Shown here piece after piece: positions 18,465-28,108 of a DNA stretch of 64,000 nt. The stretch is from Cryobacterium sp. PAMC25264 (lineage in GTDB: Bacteria > Actinomycetota > Actinomycetes > Actinomycetales > Microbacteriaceae): contig NZ_CP080383.1 of NCBI RefSeq assembly GCF_019443325.1, positions 2,542,001 to 2,606,000 on the forward strand, in the 5' to 3' direction. A model generated the notes under the pieces. That model was not told the DNA's origin. It saw only the letters and a program-made list of their open reading frames with translations, and ran no database searches. Within the stretch, counting starts at the first letter, position 1; each line of letters starts with the position of its first letter. The position numbers and the translations under genes are program-made.

Positions 18465-19769
18465 ATGAGCGGTTCCTTGAACATCACCTCGGCAACGGCC
18501 GATCCGGCCCTGCTCGACCTGCCCTGGCACCTGCCGCTGGATGCCTGGCCGAACGAGAACATCGCCTCGCTGCCCAAGGGCCTCTCCCGACACCTCGTGC
18601 GATTCGCTCACCTGAGCGGACGCGTCGTGGCCATCAAGGAGACCACCAGCGAGATGGCCAAACGCGAGTACGACATGCTCCGCACCCTGCAGGGCCTCGA
18701 GATCCCCTGCGTCGAACCGCTCGCGGTGATCACCAACCGCACCGATGAAGACGGCGACCCGCTCAACTCGGTGCTCGTCACCCGGCACCTCAAGTTCTCG
18801 CTGCCCTACCGCGCACTGTACTCGCAGGCCCTCCGCCCGGACACGGCCACCCGCCTCGTCGACGCCCTCGCCCTGCTCCTCGTGCGCGTGCACATGGTCG
18901 GCCTGTTCTGGGGCGACGTGTCGCTGTCCAATACCCTCTTCCGCCGCGACGCCGGCGCCTTCGCCGCGTACCTCGTCGACGCGGAGACCGGGCAGCTCTA
19001 CCCGGGCGGCCTCTCCAACGGCCAGCGCGAGAACGACCTCGAAATCGCCCGTGTCAATATCGCCGGCGAGCTGATGGACCTCGAGGCCGGCGGCCGGGTC
19101 GCCAACGAACTCGACCCTATCATCGTCAGCAACGGCATCGTCGCCGCCTACCGGTTGCTCTGGAAGGAGCTCACCGGGTCGGAGTCGTTCGCGAGCAACG
19201 AGCGCTGGCGCATCACGGAGCGCGTCGAGCGCCTCAACCACCTGGGCTTCGACATCGAGGAACTGGCCATCAAGACCGATGAGACCGGAACGACGGTGCG
19301 CATCCAGCCCAAGGTCGTCGACGCGGGCCACCACCAGCGCCGTCTGCTGCGTCTCACCGGCCTCGACGCCGAGGAGAACCAGGCCCGCCGTCTGCTCAAC
19401 GACCTCGACTCCTACGGTGTCGCCTACGGCAATCCCGACGCCGACGAGGAGATGATGGCCCACGAGTGGCTGGTGCGAGTGTTCGAACCCGTCGTGCGCG
19501 CCATCCCGCGTGAGCTCAAGGGCAAGCTCGAGCCCGCCGAGGTGTTCCACCAGCTGCTCGACCACCGCTGGTACATGGCGCAGAACGCCGGGCGAGACAT
19601 CCCGTTGGCCGAGGCCGTGACCTCGTACGTGCAGGATGTGCTGCGGCACCGTCGCGACGAGGCCACCGTCATCGATCCGCCCACCACGCCGATCAGCCTC
19701 CCCGACCTCGAAGCCGAAGGCATCGACGCCGACGAGGCCGAGGCAGACGACTGGCGCCTGAACGTCTGA
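18465..19769 (+). CDS. DUF4032 protein with kinase-like motifs
   Basis: A 434-aa protein of the DUF4032 family. The first half resembles small-molecule or LPS-type kinases: VVAIKETTSEMAKREYDML looks like the ATP-binding Lys strand and helix C Glu, MVGLFWGDVSLSNTLF looks like the catalytic loop (Asp and Asn), and AYLVDAETG resembles the metal-binding DFG segment. The C-terminal half is the conserved DUF4032 region. The substrate is unknown and no pathway partner is adjacent; it follows the ABC ATPase on the same strand but after a strong terminator. The C-terminus is very acidic. Confidence 0.88.
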   Translation: MSGSLNITSATADPALLDLPWHLPLDAWPNENIASLPKGLSRHLVRFAHLSGRVVAIKETTSEMAKREYDMLRTLQGLEIPCVEPLAVITNRTDEDGDPLNSVLVTRHLKFSLPYRALYSQALRPDTATRLVDALALLLVRVHMVGLFWGDVSLSNTLFRRDAGAFAAYLVDAETGQLYPGGLSNGQRENDLEIARVNIAGELMDLEAGGRVANELDPIIVSNGIVAAYRLLWKELTGSESFASNERWRITERVERLNHLGFDIEELAIKTDETGTTVRIQPKVVDAGHHQRRLLRLTGLDAEENQARRLLNDLDSYGVAYGNPDADEEMMAHEWLVRVFEPVVRAIPRELKGKLEPAEVFHQLLDHRWYMAQNAGRDIPLAEAVTSYVQDVLRHRRDEATVIDPPTTPISLPDLEAEGIDADEAEADDWRLNV

Positions 19770-19822
19770 CGCCCGGCCGCGCGCGAAGGGCCCTTCGCGA
19801 ACGCGGCAGGTGGGCTCCCCCC

Positions 19823-19881
19823 GTGAGTTGCCAGTTGGCGCCCTCTCCCGACGCCGCAATGGGCCTCAACTGGAAAGTCAC
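19823..19881. repeat. Palindromic repeat family B, copy 1
   Basis: About 59 bases beginning GTGAGTTGCCAGTTG and ending with a near-complement CAACTGGAAAGTCAC, 12 of 15 outer positions pairing. It lies in the 414-base gap between convergent genes (DUF4032 and rlmB), which contains no gene. Relatives lie at 19898, 43956 and 44029. Confidence 0.75.
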
Positions 19882-19897
19882 CCACGGCGCGACAGCC

Positions 19898-19954
19898 GAG
19901 TTGCCAGTTCACGCCCCCTCACGGCGCGCCAAGGGGCCTGAAGCGACAACTCAC
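19898..19954. repeat. Palindromic repeat family B, copy 2
   Basis: A second copy 17 bases after the first, beginning GAGTTGCCAGTT and ending CAACTCAC, with the shared internal element GGGGCCT. Together they form a tandem pair, as at 43956-44087. The rest of this gap up to the rlmB terminator shows nothing I recognise. Confidence 0.7.
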
Positions 19955-20120
19955 TGGGGCCCACCCAGGCAGAGCCGCTCAGGGCTCTCGACAACGAGAC
20001 CTGCGGCACTCACCCGGGCACCCGCGTCCCCTCATCAGCACGCCCTGAACTGAACCACGGCAATCAGCGAGGTCGCCCAAGGCCCTGAATCGACCCCTCA
20101 CACAGCATCCGCCCACAAAA

Positions 20121-20161
20121 AACGGCGCAGACCACCCGGAATCGGCATGATCTGCGCCGTT
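20121..20161 (-). terminator. Intrinsic terminator of rlmB
   Basis: Read on the minus strand, AACGGCGCAGA pairs with TCTGCGCCGTT and is followed by six T residues. It begins 23 bases after the rlmB stop and ends the carD-side operon ispDF-cysS-rlmB. Confidence 0.88.
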
Positions 20162-20183
20162 CTCACACGCGCGAGCGGTCGGC

Positions 20184-21281
20184 TCAGGCCTCCGCGGCCT
20201 TCTTCGCGACCTTCGCCGCAAGCGCGTCCGCGCGCAGCTTGGAGATCTCGTAGAGGGTGACGCCGGCGGCGATTCCAGCGTTCAGCGATTCGGTGTTCGC
20301 GTTGATCGGGATCGACACGATGGCGTCGCAGGTCTCGGTGACGAGGCGGGACAGGCCCTTGCCCTCGCTGCCGACGACCACGACGATGGGGCGCTCCGCA
20401 TAGCCCAGGCCCAGTTCGGGCAGCTGAGTGTCGCCGCCGCCGTCGAGGCCGATGACGAGCATGCCGCGCTCCTTGAGCGCCTTGAGCGTCTGGGTGAGGT
20501 TGCTGGCCATGGCGACGGGCAGGCGCGCTGCGGCACCGGCGGAGGTCTTCCAGGCCGAAGCGGTGACGCCCACGGAGCGGCGCTGCGGCACGATGACGCC
20601 GTGGCCGCCGAACGCGGCGGTGGAGCGGATGATCGCACCGAGGTTGCGCGGGTCGGTGATGCCGTCGAGGGCCACGAACAGCGGCTTGTGGCCGCGGCTG
20701 ATGGTGAGGTCGAGCAGTTCCACCGGGTGCGCGTACTCGTACGCGGGAACCTTGAGCGCGAGGCCCTGGTGCACGGCGTCCTTACCCGAGAGCCGGTCGA
20801 TCTCGGGGCGCATGACCTCGAGCACCGGGATGTTGCGGGTCGTCGCGAGCTTGAGGACCTCCTTGACCCGGTCATCCATTTCGATGCGCGTGGCCACGTA
20901 CAGCGCCGATGCGGGGATCTTGGCGCGCAGTGCCTCGAGCACCGAGTTACGGCCGGTGACGACCTCGAACTCGGCCTCCGACTTGGCCTTACGGGTGGAC
21001 GAACCGCCGCCGCCGGTGTTGCCGGTGCCGGTGTTGCGGCCCGAGCGCGGGGCGCCGGAGCCGGAGCCGCCGGGTGCGCGGCTGCGTCCGCCGCCGGCCG
21101 CGGCGAAGCGGTCCTTGGCGGCCTTGGCCTTGCCAGCGGGGTGGTACGGACGGTCTTCGGCCTTGGGGGTGGGCTTCTTGCCCTCGAGTGCCTGACGGCC
21201 CTGTCCGCCGGAGCCGACCTGCGGTCCCCTGCTGCCCTTGCGCACCGCGCCGGTGCGCGACTTGCGATCTGTGTTCTTCAT
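20184..21281 (-). CDS. rlmB: 23S rRNA (guanosine-2'-O-)-methyltransferase RlmB (SpoU/TrmH family)
   Basis: A 365-aa 2'-O-ribose methyltransferase of the SPOUT class. The first 100 or so residues are a basic, Gly/Ser/Arg-rich disordered tail. Then comes the SpoU substrate-binding domain ([13 protein letters not shown]) and the knotted catalytic domain with motif 1 ([15 protein letters not shown]), motif 2 ([11 protein letters not shown]) and motif 3 ([18 protein letters not shown]). It is expected to methylate G2251 of 23S rRNA. Its ATG shares one base with the cysS stop (TGATG), so it is translationally coupled. Confidence 0.94.
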   Translation of the reverse strand: MKNTDRKSRTGAVRKGSRGPQVGSGGQGRQALEGKKPTPKAEDRPYHPAGKAKAAKDRFAAAGGGRSRAPGGSGSGAPRSGRNTGTGNTGGGGSSTRKAKSEAEFEVVTGRNSVLEALRAKIPASALYVATRIEMDDRVKEVLKLATTRNIPVLEVMRPEIDRLSGKDAVHQGLALKVPAYEYAHPVELLDLTISRGHKPLFVALDGITDPRNLGAIIRSTAAFGGHGVIVPQRRSVGVTASAWKTSAGAAARLPVAMASNLTQTLKALKERGMLVIGLDGGGDTQLPELGLGYAERPIVVVVGSEGKGLSRLVTETCDAIVSIPINANTESLNAGIAAGVTLYEISKLRADALAAKVAKKAAEA

Positions 21282-22696
21282 CAGTCAAAACTCCAATGTG
21301 CACCCGACGGGGTGTCTTCGATGGTTATGCCGGCGGCGACGAGCTCGTCCCGGATACGGTCTGCGGCCGCGTAATCGCGGCTCTGCCTGGCGGTCTCCCG
21401 GTCGTCGAGCAGGCGCTCGACGAGAGCGGTGAGGGCCACCATGGCGGGTTCGTCTGTCGCAACGGCCCAGCCGGGCGACAGGGGGTTGATGCCGAGGACC
21501 TCGCTCATGGCGAGCACCTGGCCGCGAGCGGTCGCTGCGGCGTGGAGGTCTTCGGCGTCGAGGGCCGCGTTGCCGGCGCGCACGGTGTCGTGCAGCACGC
21601 CGAGCGCCTGCGGTACCGCGAGGTCGTCGTCCATGGCCTCGGCGAAGGCATCCGGAACGATCTCGACACCGGAGCCGGCGAAGCGGGTGTCGGCCAGGCG
21701 CCGGTCGGCGCGGTCGAGGAAGCTCTCGATGCGCTCGAGGGCCGCCTCGGCCTCGGCGAGGGACCCCTCGTGGAAGTCGAGGGTGGAGCGGTAGTGCGCG
21801 GCGCCGAGGTAGTAGCGCACCACGATGGGACGGGCCTGGTCGAGCAGTTCGGCCGCGTAGACCGAGTTGCCCAGCGACTTGGACATCTTCTGGCCATTGG
21901 TGTTGACCAGGCCATTGTGCACCCAGTAGTTGGCGAAGGCGTCGCCGGCGGCAGTGGACTGCGCGAGCTCGTTCTCGTGGTGCGGGAAGCGCAGGTCGAG
22001 ACCGCCGCCGTGGATGTCGAAGTGCGGGCCAAGGTAGCGGGCCGACATGGCGGAGCACTCGATGTGCCAGCCGGGCCGGCCGGAACCCCACGGGGACGCC
22101 CAGGCGGCCGAGGCGGGCTCACCCTCCTTGTGCCCCTTCCAGAGGGCGAAGTCGCGGGCATCGCGCTTGCCGCGCGGGTCGGCGTCGGCGGCGGCCTCCA
22201 TGTTGTCGGGATTCTGCCGGGTGAGTTCGCCGTAGGCGGGCCAGCTCTTGGTGTCGAAATACACGTCGCCGGAGTCGTCCGCGGCCGGGTACGCGTGGCC
22301 GGCATCGACGAGCCGGCCGATGATGTTCTGCATCTCCTGCACGCTCGCCGTCGCGCGCGGCTCGTAGGTGGGGGCCAGGATGCCCAGCTTCTGGTAGCCA
22401 GCGGTGAATTCCAGTTCGAAGCGGTAGGCCAGCGCCCACCACTGCTCGGTGGTGCCCTGGGCGTTCAGCAGGATCTTGTCGTCGATGTCGGTGACGTTGC
22501 GGACGAAGGTGACGTCGTTGCCGCGGTAGCTGAGCCAGCGGCGCAGCTGGTCGTAGACCAGGGCGCTGCGCAGGTGACCGATGTGAGGGGACGACTGCAC
22601 GGTGGGTCCGCAGACGTAGATTCCCACCTGGCCGGGGACGATCGGCAGGAAATCGCGAAGGGCCGCAGTCTTCGAGTCGTATAGTCGCATGCTCAC
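21281..22696 (-). CDS. cysS: Cysteine--tRNA ligase
   Basis: A 471-aa class I aminoacyl-tRNA synthetase. The HIGH motif appears in [17 protein letters not shown], the zinc/cysteine pocket in [10 protein letters not shown], and KMSKS in [12 protein letters not shown]. The anticodon-binding region follows. A mycothiol ligase (MshC) paralogue can look similar, but the extended C-terminal part and length fit CysS. The GTG at 22696 overlaps the ispDF stop (GTGA); ATG at 22690 is an alternative two codons later. It is the middle gene of ispDF-cysS-rlmB. Confidence 0.95.
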   Translation of the reverse strand: MSMRLYDSKTAALRDFLPIVPGQVGIYVCGPTVQSSPHIGHLRSALVYDQLRRWLSYRGNDVTFVRNVTDIDDKILLNAQGTTEQWWALAYRFELEFTAGYQKLGILAPTYEPRATASVQEMQNIIGRLVDAGHAYPAADDSGDVYFDTKSWPAYGELTRQNPDNMEAAADADPRGKRDARDFALWKGHKEGEPASAAWASPWGSGRPGWHIECSAMSARYLGPHFDIHGGGLDLRFPHHENELAQSTAAGDAFANYWVHNGLVNTNGQKMSKSLGNSVYAAELLDQARPIVVRYYLGAAHYRSTLDFHEGSLAEAEAALERIESFLDRADRRLADTRFAGSGVEIVPDAFAEAMDDDLAVPQALGVLHDTVRAGNAALDAEDLHAAATARGQVLAMSEVLGINPLSPGWAVATDEPAMVALTALVERLLDDRETARQSRDYAAADRIRDELVAAGITIEDTPSGAHWSFD

Positions 22697-23934
22697 TGGT
22701 TCAGTTTAGGCGAGGGCCGGTAAGTGCTCGGGTAGATGACCGCCGTGGCCAGCGCGGCGATGCCTTCGCCGCGCCCGGTGAAACCGAGCGCGTCGGTGGT
22801 GGTGGCCGCTACCGACACCGGGGCGTGCAGGATGCCACTGAGCAACTCCTCCGCTTCGTCCCGCCTCGGGGCGAGCTTGGGCCGGTTACCGATGATCTGC
22901 ACGGTGACATTGCCGACCCGGTACCCGGCCTCCTCGATCAGGCGCAGGGTCTCGGCGAGGAAGACCTCACCGTGGGCGTCGGTGAGGCGGGGGTCGGCGG
23001 TGCCGAACACCTGGCCGATGTCGCCCAGGCCCGCGGCGGCGAGCAGGGCGTCGCAGATGGCGTGCACGGCGGCGTCCCCGTCGCTGTGCCCGGACAGGCC
23101 CCGCTCCCCCGGCCAGTGCAGGCCGGCCAGCCACAGGGCACTGGTGTCGTCGAAGGCGTGCACGTCCAGGCCGGTGCCCACGCGCGGCAGAGCGGCAGGG
23201 GTCGGCTCGTTCTCACCGAGCAGGAGTTCGGCACGGCGAAGGTCCCACGCGGTGGTGACCTTGAACGCCAGCGGGTCGCCGGGGATCACGGTGACGGGGT
23301 TGCCGGCCGCGGCGACGAGCGCCGCGTCGTCGGTGAGGTCTTGCGCAGCGGCATCCGTGCCCGGCAGGCCGGCGGCCCAGGCGAACGCGGCATCGAGCAT
23401 GGCACGGGGAAAGCCCTGCGGAGTCTGCACGGCCGAGAGCAGCGACCGGTCGACGGTGCCCCGGATGGTGGCGTCGGCGGTGACGCTCTTGATGGTGTCC
23501 ACCACGGGCAGTCCTGGCACGATGCCGTGGCCCGCGGCGCGCACCGCGGCGACGACGGCCGCGATGAGGGTGCTCGGGGTCAGCGCCCGTGCGGCGTCGT
23601 GCACCAGGACGACGCTGACGCCGGCGCGCACGGCGGCGAGCCCGCGGGCCACCGAGGCCTGGCGGGTGTCGCCGCCAGCCACGACGTCAAGGTGTCCGGC
23701 GGCGGGCCCGGCCACGTGGGCGGCGATGACCCGAGCCTCGTCGAGTTGGGCGTCGGGCGCTACGACGATCACCTGCGCGGGCTCGTCCAGACCGAACACC
23801 CCGGTGAGAGCGTGTTCGAGGATGCTGTGCGCGCCGAGCGGCACGAACGCCTTGGGCTGGTCGCGGCCGAGCCGGCTGCCGCTGCCGGCGGCGACGACGA
23901 TGACCGCGACGGCGGGAACCGGTAATTCAGTCAT
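22693..23934 (-). CDS. ispDF: Bifunctional IspD-IspF (non-mevalonate isoprenoid enzyme)
   Basis: A 413-aa fusion of two enzymes of the MEP pathway. Residues about 1-235 are IspD, 2-C-methyl-D-erythritol 4-phosphate cytidylyltransferase, with the nucleotide motif [10 protein letters not shown] and [10 protein letters not shown]. Residues about 250-413 are IspF, 2,4-cyclodiphosphate synthase, with metal ligands in GLDVHAFDD, then [12 protein letters not shown] and the C-terminal [16 protein letters not shown]. The step between them (IspE) is encoded elsewhere. The two domains join without a long linker. The fusion is known in several actinobacterial and alphaproteobacterial groups. Confidence 0.95.
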   Translation of the reverse strand: MTELPVPAVAVIVVAAGSGSRLGRDQPKAFVPLGAHSILEHALTGVFGLDEPAQVIVVAPDAQLDEARVIAAHVAGPAAGHLDVVAGGDTRQASVARGLAAVRAGVSVVLVHDAARALTPSTLIAAVVAAVRAAGHGIVPGLPVVDTIKSVTADATIRGTVDRSLLSAVQTPQGFPRAMLDAAFAWAAGLPGTDAAAQDLTDDAALVAAAGNPVTVIPGDPLAFKVTTAWDLRRAELLLGENEPTPAALPRVGTGLDVHAFDDTSALWLAGLHWPGERGLSGHSDGDAAVHAICDALLAAAGLGDIGQVFGTADPRLTDAHGEVFLAETLRLIEEAGYRVGNVTVQIIGNRPKLAPRRDEAEELLSGILHAPVSVAATTTDALGFTGRGEGIAALATAVIYPSTYRPSPKLNQ

Positions 23935-23995
23935 GTCTGGAGGCTATCTGGTGGGGCGCGGTGAGGCGGAGCGAAAAGGTCGGGGCCGAACATGC

Positions 23996-24025
23996 GACAG
24001 GCGGCACCGGTGGGCGCCGCCTGTC
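23996..24025 (-). terminator. Hairpin after carD
   Basis: GACAGGCGGC pairs perfectly with GCCGCCTGTC around a 10-base loop, 17 bases after the carD stop on the minus strand. No T run follows, so it may only slow transcription into ispDF. Confidence 0.5.
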
Positions 24026-24041
24026 AGGGAACAGGGTGGGG

Positions 24042-24524
24042 TTACGAGGCGAGCACCTCGTCGAGCACTGTTGAGGCCTTCTCCTCGTCGGTCTTCTCGG
24101 CCAGGGCCAGTTCGGAGATGAGGATCTGCCGCGCCTTCGCGAGCATCCGCTTCTCTCCGGCGGAGAGGCCGCGGTCCTGGTCGCGGCGCCACAGGTCGCG
24201 CACGACCTCGGACACCTTGATCACGTCGCCGCTGGCGAGCTTCTCAAGATTGGCCTTGTAGCGCCGTGACCAGTTGGTGGGTTCCTCGGTGAACGGGGCG
24301 CGCAGGACTTCGAAGACCTTGTCGAGGCCGTCCTGCCCGATCACGTCGCGAACACCGACCAGGTCGACGTTCTCCGCCGGAACCTCGATGGTGAGGTCCC
24401 CCTGGGTGACATTGAGCTTCAAATACAGTTTTTCTTCACCCTTGATGATGCGAGTCTTCACCTCGGTGATCGTCGCAGCGCCGTGGTGGGGATAAACGAC
24501 CGTTTCGCCGACTTCAAATAACAT
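24042..24524 (-). CDS. carD: CarD family transcriptional regulator
   Basis: A 160-aa CarD: an N-terminal RNA-polymerase-interacting Tudor-like domain ([20 protein letters not shown]) and a C-terminal helical DNA-binding domain with [17 protein letters not shown], where the Trp contacts the -10 upstream edge in mycobacterial CarD. It stabilises open promoter complexes, notably at rRNA promoters. GAAGGG lies ahead of the ATG at 24524. A minus-strand TATCAT (24556-24551) could be its -10 box. The nearness to ispDF is conserved in actinobacteria. Confidence 0.95.
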   Translation of the reverse strand: MLFEVGETVVYPHHGAATITEVKTRIIKGEEKLYLKLNVTQGDLTIEVPAENVDLVGVRDVIGQDGLDKVFEVLRAPFTEEPTNWSRRYKANLEKLASGDVIKVSEVVRDLWRRDQDRGLSAGEKRMLAKARQILISELALAEKTDEEKASTVLDEVLAS

Positions 24525-24653
24525 GTATTGATATCCCTTCAGCAACGTCTATGATACCACCCCACTCCGGCACCCTCCGGAGAGCCCGATGAGCCTGGGA
24601 AGACGACGCGCCCGGGCGGGACGCATCCGTAAGGTAAACTCAACGGAAATCTG

Positions 24654-24683
24654 CAGCGTTCACGCCACTTCGGCTGAACGCTG
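24654..24683 (+). promoter_or_regulatory. Perfect inverted repeat in the leader of the lipoprotein gene
   Basis: CAGCGTTCA and TGAACGCTG pair perfectly over 9 bp with a 12-base loop. It ends 18 bases before the GTG start, just ahead of the Shine-Dalgarno GGAGG. It could be an operator or an RNA hairpin in the 5' leader. Confidence 0.55.
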
Positions 24684-24701
24684 AACTCTTGTGGAGGTCT
24701 T

Positions 24702-25268
24702 GTGAGAGCGCGAACCATGGCAACCGTCGTTGTGGCGGCCGGAATCCTGTTGGGAACGACCGGATGCAATCTGTACGCGCCCCAGGCGACGACTATTCAC
24801 TACGACGCGAGCGACGGCGTGAGCGGCAACCTGGGCGACCTGGCCATCCGCAACGCGATCCTGCTCACCGACGACGGTGAGAACGCCAACCTGCTCGTGC
24901 ACGTGGTGAACAAGAGCGCCAAGTCCGTCAACCTGCTCGTCCAGTACGAGGGCACCGACGAGAAGGTCACCCAGAGGGTGACCATCGACCCCAACGCCAC
25001 CACCGAGATCGGCGTGCCCGGCGGAGAGAACGTGGGCGTGCAGAGCCTGAACGCCTCGGCAGGCTCACTGTTCCCGGTGTTCTTCCAGTACGGCGACCTC
25101 ACCGGCATCGAGCTGCTCGTTCCCGTTCTCGACGGCACGCTCGACGCGTACTCCACGCTGGTGCCCACGCCCACCCCCACCGTGGTGCCGACGTCGACAC
25201 CCGGCGTCACCGAGACGCCCACGGATGCCCCCACCACGACGCCGGAACCCACCACCGCGCCGGAGTAG
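24702..25268 (+). CDS. Hypothetical lipoprotein
   Basis: A 188-aa predicted lipoprotein. The signal peptide ends in LGTTGC with the lipidated Cys at residue 22. The mature part begins with a conserved-looking stretch (GNLGDLAIRNAILLTDDG), looks like a beta-sandwich, and ends in a long Thr/Pro tail. Its domain resembles small actinobacterial copper/periplasmic-type lipoproteins with an immunoglobulin-like fold, but I cannot assign a function. GTG is chosen because GGAGG lies four bases upstream; ATG at 24717 is the alternative. Confidence 0.8.
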   Translation: MRARTMATVVVAAGILLGTTGCNLYAPQATTIHYDASDGVSGNLGDLAIRNAILLTDDGENANLLVHVVNKSAKSVNLLVQYEGTDEKVTQRVTIDPNATTEIGVPGGENVGVQSLNASAGSLFPVFFQYGDLTGIELLVPVLDGTLDAYSTLVPTPTPTVVPTSTPGVTETPTDAPTTTPEPTTAPE

Positions 25269-25288
25269 CCCGCTCGAGTTGCAACAGG

Positions 25289-25317
25289 ATGCCCCTTGGC
25301 CGCACGCCAGGGGGCAT
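25289..25317 (+). terminator. Terminator after the lipoprotein gene
   Basis: ATGCCCCTTGGC pairs with GCCAGGGGGCAT with one wobble pair around a 5-base loop. It sits 20 bases after the stop, between convergent genes. Confidence 0.7.
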
Positions 25318-25427
25318 TTGTGCGCCTCTCGGGAGGTCGGCATCCGCCCAGATGCGGCGAAGTCCCCCTCCGGAAGTGCTGAAGGGGGACGTTGCGGCAA
25401 CGCAGGGAGGCGGGACCCTGTTACGGG

Positions 25428-26108
25428 TCAGGCCTCGAAACGGTAGCCGAGCCCGCGCACGGTGACGAGCATCGTGGGCTCGGACGGGGTCACCTCGATG
25501 CGCGACCGGATGCGCTTGATGTGCACGTCGAGGGTCTTGGTGTCGCCGAAGTAGTCGGTTCCCCAGACCCGGTCGATCAGCTGGCCGCGGGTGAGCACCC
25601 GACCGGCATTGCGGAGCAGGAACTCGAGCAGCTCGAATTCCTTCAGCGGCATGTTCACCACGGCGCCGGAGACCGCCACGGTGTGCCGCTCCAGGTCCAT
25701 CCGCACGGTGCCTGCGGTCAGCACGCTGTCGTCGGCGTCGGCCGGGTCGGTGTGCCGACGCGATACGGCGCGGATGCGGGCAAGCAGCTCACGGGTCGAG
25801 TACGGCTTGGTGACGTAGTCGTCCGCCCCCAGCTCGAGCCCCACGACGATGTCCACCTCGGAGTCCTTGGCGGTGAGCATGATGATCGGCACTGCCGAGC
25901 GGGTGCGGATCTCGCGGCACACCTCGGTGCCGGGGATGCCGGGCAGCATCAGGTCGAGCAGCACGAGGTCGGCGCCGGCACGGTCGAACTCGGCCAGGGC
26001 GCTCGGGCCGTCCTCTGCAACGGCCACCTCGTAGCCCTCCCGTTCGAGCAGGAAGCTCAGCGGCTCGCTCAGCGCCTGCTCGTCTTCAACAAGAAGGATT
26101 CGGGTCAT
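25428..26108 (-). CDS. regX3: Phosphate-regulon response regulator RegX3
   Basis: A 226-aa OmpR-family regulator. Receiver: VEDE acidic pair, phosphoacceptor Asp52 in VLLDLMLPG, and Lys101 in VTKPYS. The winged helix reads MPLKEFELLEFLLRNAGRVLTRGQL and TKTLDVHIKRIRSRIE, matching mycobacterial RegX3. Its start overlaps the senX3 stop by four bases (ATGA). It probably activates pst and other phosphate-starvation genes; 11-bp PHO-box-like repeats occur upstream of phoU and pstS in this window. Confidence 0.95.
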   Translation of the reverse strand: MTRILLVEDEQALSEPLSFLLEREGYEVAVAEDGPSALAEFDRAGADLVLLDLMLPGIPGTEVCREIRTRSAVPIIMLTAKDSEVDIVVGLELGADDYVTKPYSTRELLARIRAVSRRHTDPADADDSVLTAGTVRMDLERHTVAVSGAVVNMPLKEFELLEFLLRNAGRVLTRGQLIDRVWGTDYFGDTKTLDVHIKRIRSRIEVTPSEPTMLVTVRGLGYRFEA

Positions 26109-27259
26109 GGGGTGTCTCCTGTCGCCGCTGGAGCGGGGTGGGTGGCCTCGGGGAGGCGGATGGTGAAGGTCGAGCCGCTGCCGGGTTGGGACCAGACGCG
26201 GATGTCACCGCCGTGGATCTGCACGACGTGCTTGACGATGGACAGGCCCAGCCCGGTTCCGCCGGTGTTGCGGGAGCGGGCCTGGTCGACGCGGAAGAAC
26301 CGTTCGAAGATGCGGTCGAGGTCGCTCTCCGGGATGCCGACGCCCTGGTCGGTCACGGTGACCTCGATCACGCCGTCCGTGACGCGGGCGCCCACACCGA
26401 CCCGGGAACCGGGAGTCGAGTAGTGCACGGCGTTGGCCACCAGGTTGTGCACGGCCATCACGAGCAGGCGTTCGTCGCCGTACACCTGGGCGCGGCACTT
26501 CTTCCCCACCGCGAGGGTGATGCGGTCGGCGTCGGCAACGACCCGATTCTGGTCGACGCCCGCGGCCACGATGTCGTCGATGTCGAGCAGCTCGGGCTGC
26601 CGCAGCGCATCCTGGGCCTGCAGCCGCGACAGTTCGATGATCTCCTGGGTGAGCCGGGCCAGCCGGCCGGCCTCGGTGGTGAGCCGGTCGGCGAAGCGGC
26701 GCACCTGCACGGGCTCGTCCGCCGCATGTCCAAGGGCCTCGGCGAGCAGCCCCACCGCGGCGATCGGGGTCTTCAGCTCGTGGCTGATGTTGGCCACGAA
26801 GTCGCGGCGCACCTCGTCGAGCCGGAACGCCTCGGTGCGGTCCTCGGCCAGTAGCAGCACGTAGCGGGAGCCCAGCCGGGCCAGGCGCACCCTGAGGTGC
26901 ATGCTCGCGTCGCCGAACGGACCGCGGGAGAGTACAAGGTCTTCCGACACCGATTCGCCCGTCCGGCGCACCCCGCGGGCGAGTTCGAGAAGCTCAGGAT
27001 GGGCCAGTTGCTGGTTCACCACGATGCCCATGGCGAGCGCGCCCGGGGAGGTCTTGATGACGTTGTTGGACGGGTCGAGCACCACGCCGGCGCTGTCGAG
27101 GGCGTCAAGCACCTGGTCGATGCCGTCGGGGACGGCGGGGTTGACCACTTCGGCGGCCCGCTTGCCGTGCCGCTCGGCCACATTCAGGAGAGTCACAAAC
27201 CCTCCACCGACGGTGAGGCCCAGTGCCAGGGACAGCAACACGAGCCACGTCGATTCCAT
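26105..27259 (-). CDS. senX3: Phosphate-sensing histidine kinase SenX3
   Basis: A 384-aa sensor kinase. One membrane helix at the N-terminus (residues about 5-27), then a PAS-like segment (VLDALDSAGVVLDPSNNVI), the dimerisation helix with His160 (DFVANISHELKTPIAAVG), an N box (AVHNLVANAVHYS), DQGVGIPE and GGTGLGLSIVKH. It pairs with RegX3, and phoU is divergently transcribed next to it, the arrangement known in mycobacteria and corynebacteria. PhoU and the Pst transporter are expected to hold it inactive when phosphate is plentiful. Confidence 0.95.
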   Translation of the reverse strand: MESTWLVLLSLALGLTVGGGFVTLLNVAERHGKRAAEVVNPAVPDGIDQVLDALDSAGVVLDPSNNVIKTSPGALAMGIVVNQQLAHPELLELARGVRRTGESVSEDLVLSRGPFGDASMHLRVRLARLGSRYVLLLAEDRTEAFRLDEVRRDFVANISHELKTPIAAVGLLAEALGHAADEPVQVRRFADRLTTEAGRLARLTQEIIELSRLQAQDALRQPELLDIDDIVAAGVDQNRVVADADRITLAVGKKCRAQVYGDERLLVMAVHNLVANAVHYSTPGSRVGVGARVTDGVIEVTVTDQGVGIPESDLDRIFERFFRVDQARSRNTGGTGLGLSIVKHVVQIHGGDIRVWSQPGSGSTFTIRLPEATHPAPAATGDTP

Positions 27260-27330
27260 TTCACCAGATTAGTGACTCTGGCACAGGTCATTCGCAGCAG
27301 CAAGGGTGCGCACACGCTACTTTAGGAACT

Positions 27331-27373
27331 GTTCAATCGTGCGGCACCTGCCGTTAACCTGCGTTCGCCAGTA
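27331..27373 (+). promoter_or_regulatory. PHO-box-like repeats upstream of phoU
   Basis: Between senX3 and phoU lie units at an 11-base period: GTTCAATCGTG (27331), CGGCACCTGCC (27342), GTTAACCTGCG (27353) and TTCGCC after it. They resemble the GTTCACC units bound by actinobacterial PhoP/RegX3, though only loosely. Confidence 0.4.
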
Positions 27374-27443
27374 TTGGCCGGGGGCCAGGCGGGTCTCATG
27401 CGTTCGCGCGCTTTGGCGCGACCAGGAAGGACCACACAAACAC

Positions 27444-28106
27444 ATGCGTGAAGTATTTCAGCAAGAGCTCGCCGAGGTGCAGGATCGTCTCGCCGAGATC
27501 GCGCGCCTCGTGGCGATCTCGATCGAGAAGGCCACCCACGCTTTCAACAAGTCGGATGTGGCGTTGGCCGAAGAGGTCATCGCCGACGACGACAAGATCG
27601 ACGCCCTCACCGTGGAACTCGATGAGCTGGCCATCACCATCCTCGCCCGTCAGCAGCCGGTCGCCCGCGACCTGCGTATCGTGGTGAGCGCCCTGCGCAT
27701 CAGCGCCTCGCTCGAGCGGATGGGCGACATGTCCACGCACATCTCCCAGCTGGCCAGGTACCGGTTCCCCGACAAGGTGATCCCCAAGAGCCTGCGCCCG
27801 ACGTTCGCCGAGATGGGCGCTCTGGACGTGAAGATCGCGAAGATGCTCGCCGAGCTGCTCACCACCGAGGACATGCAGCTGGCCGAGGCGATCCGCAACG
27901 AGGACGACAAGGTGGATGCCCTGCACCTGAGCGTGTTCGACGCCGTGCTCGGCGAGACCTGGAAGGGCCAGGCCGCCGACACCGTCGACGCCACCCTCGC
28001 CAGCCGGTACCACGAGCGGTTCGCCGACCACGCGGTCTCGATCGCCAAGAAGGTGCAGTACCTGGGCACCGGTGACTGGCACCAGCCGGCACCCACCGAG
28101 GCCTAG
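27444..28106 (+). CDS. phoU: Phosphate signalling protein PhoU
   Basis: A 220-aa all-helical PhoU with two similar three-helix bundles. The metal-cluster motifs are visible as DDDKIDAL in the first half and NEDDKVDALH in the second. It links the Pst transporter to the SenX3 kinase and lowers phosphate-starvation signalling. The ATG at 27444 follows GGAAGG; the frame extends 46 codons upstream into promoter DNA. It is divergent from senX3-regX3 with 184 bases between. Confidence 0.95.
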   Translation: MREVFQQELAEVQDRLAEIARLVAISIEKATHAFNKSDVALAEEVIADDDKIDALTVELDELAITILARQQPVARDLRIVVSALRISASLERMGDMSTHISQLARYRFPDKVIPKSLRPTFAEMGALDVKIAKMLAELLTTEDMQLAEAIRNEDDKVDALHLSVFDAVLGETWKGQAADTVDATLASRYHERFADHAVSIAKKVQYLGTGDWHQPAPTEA

Positions 28107-28108
28107 AT

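Noticed and set aside
19823..19954. Possible CRISPR array from the repeated GTTGCCAGTT elements
   Set aside because: Only two copies per locus, each itself a palindrome with a conserved core, unequal spacing, and no cas genes.
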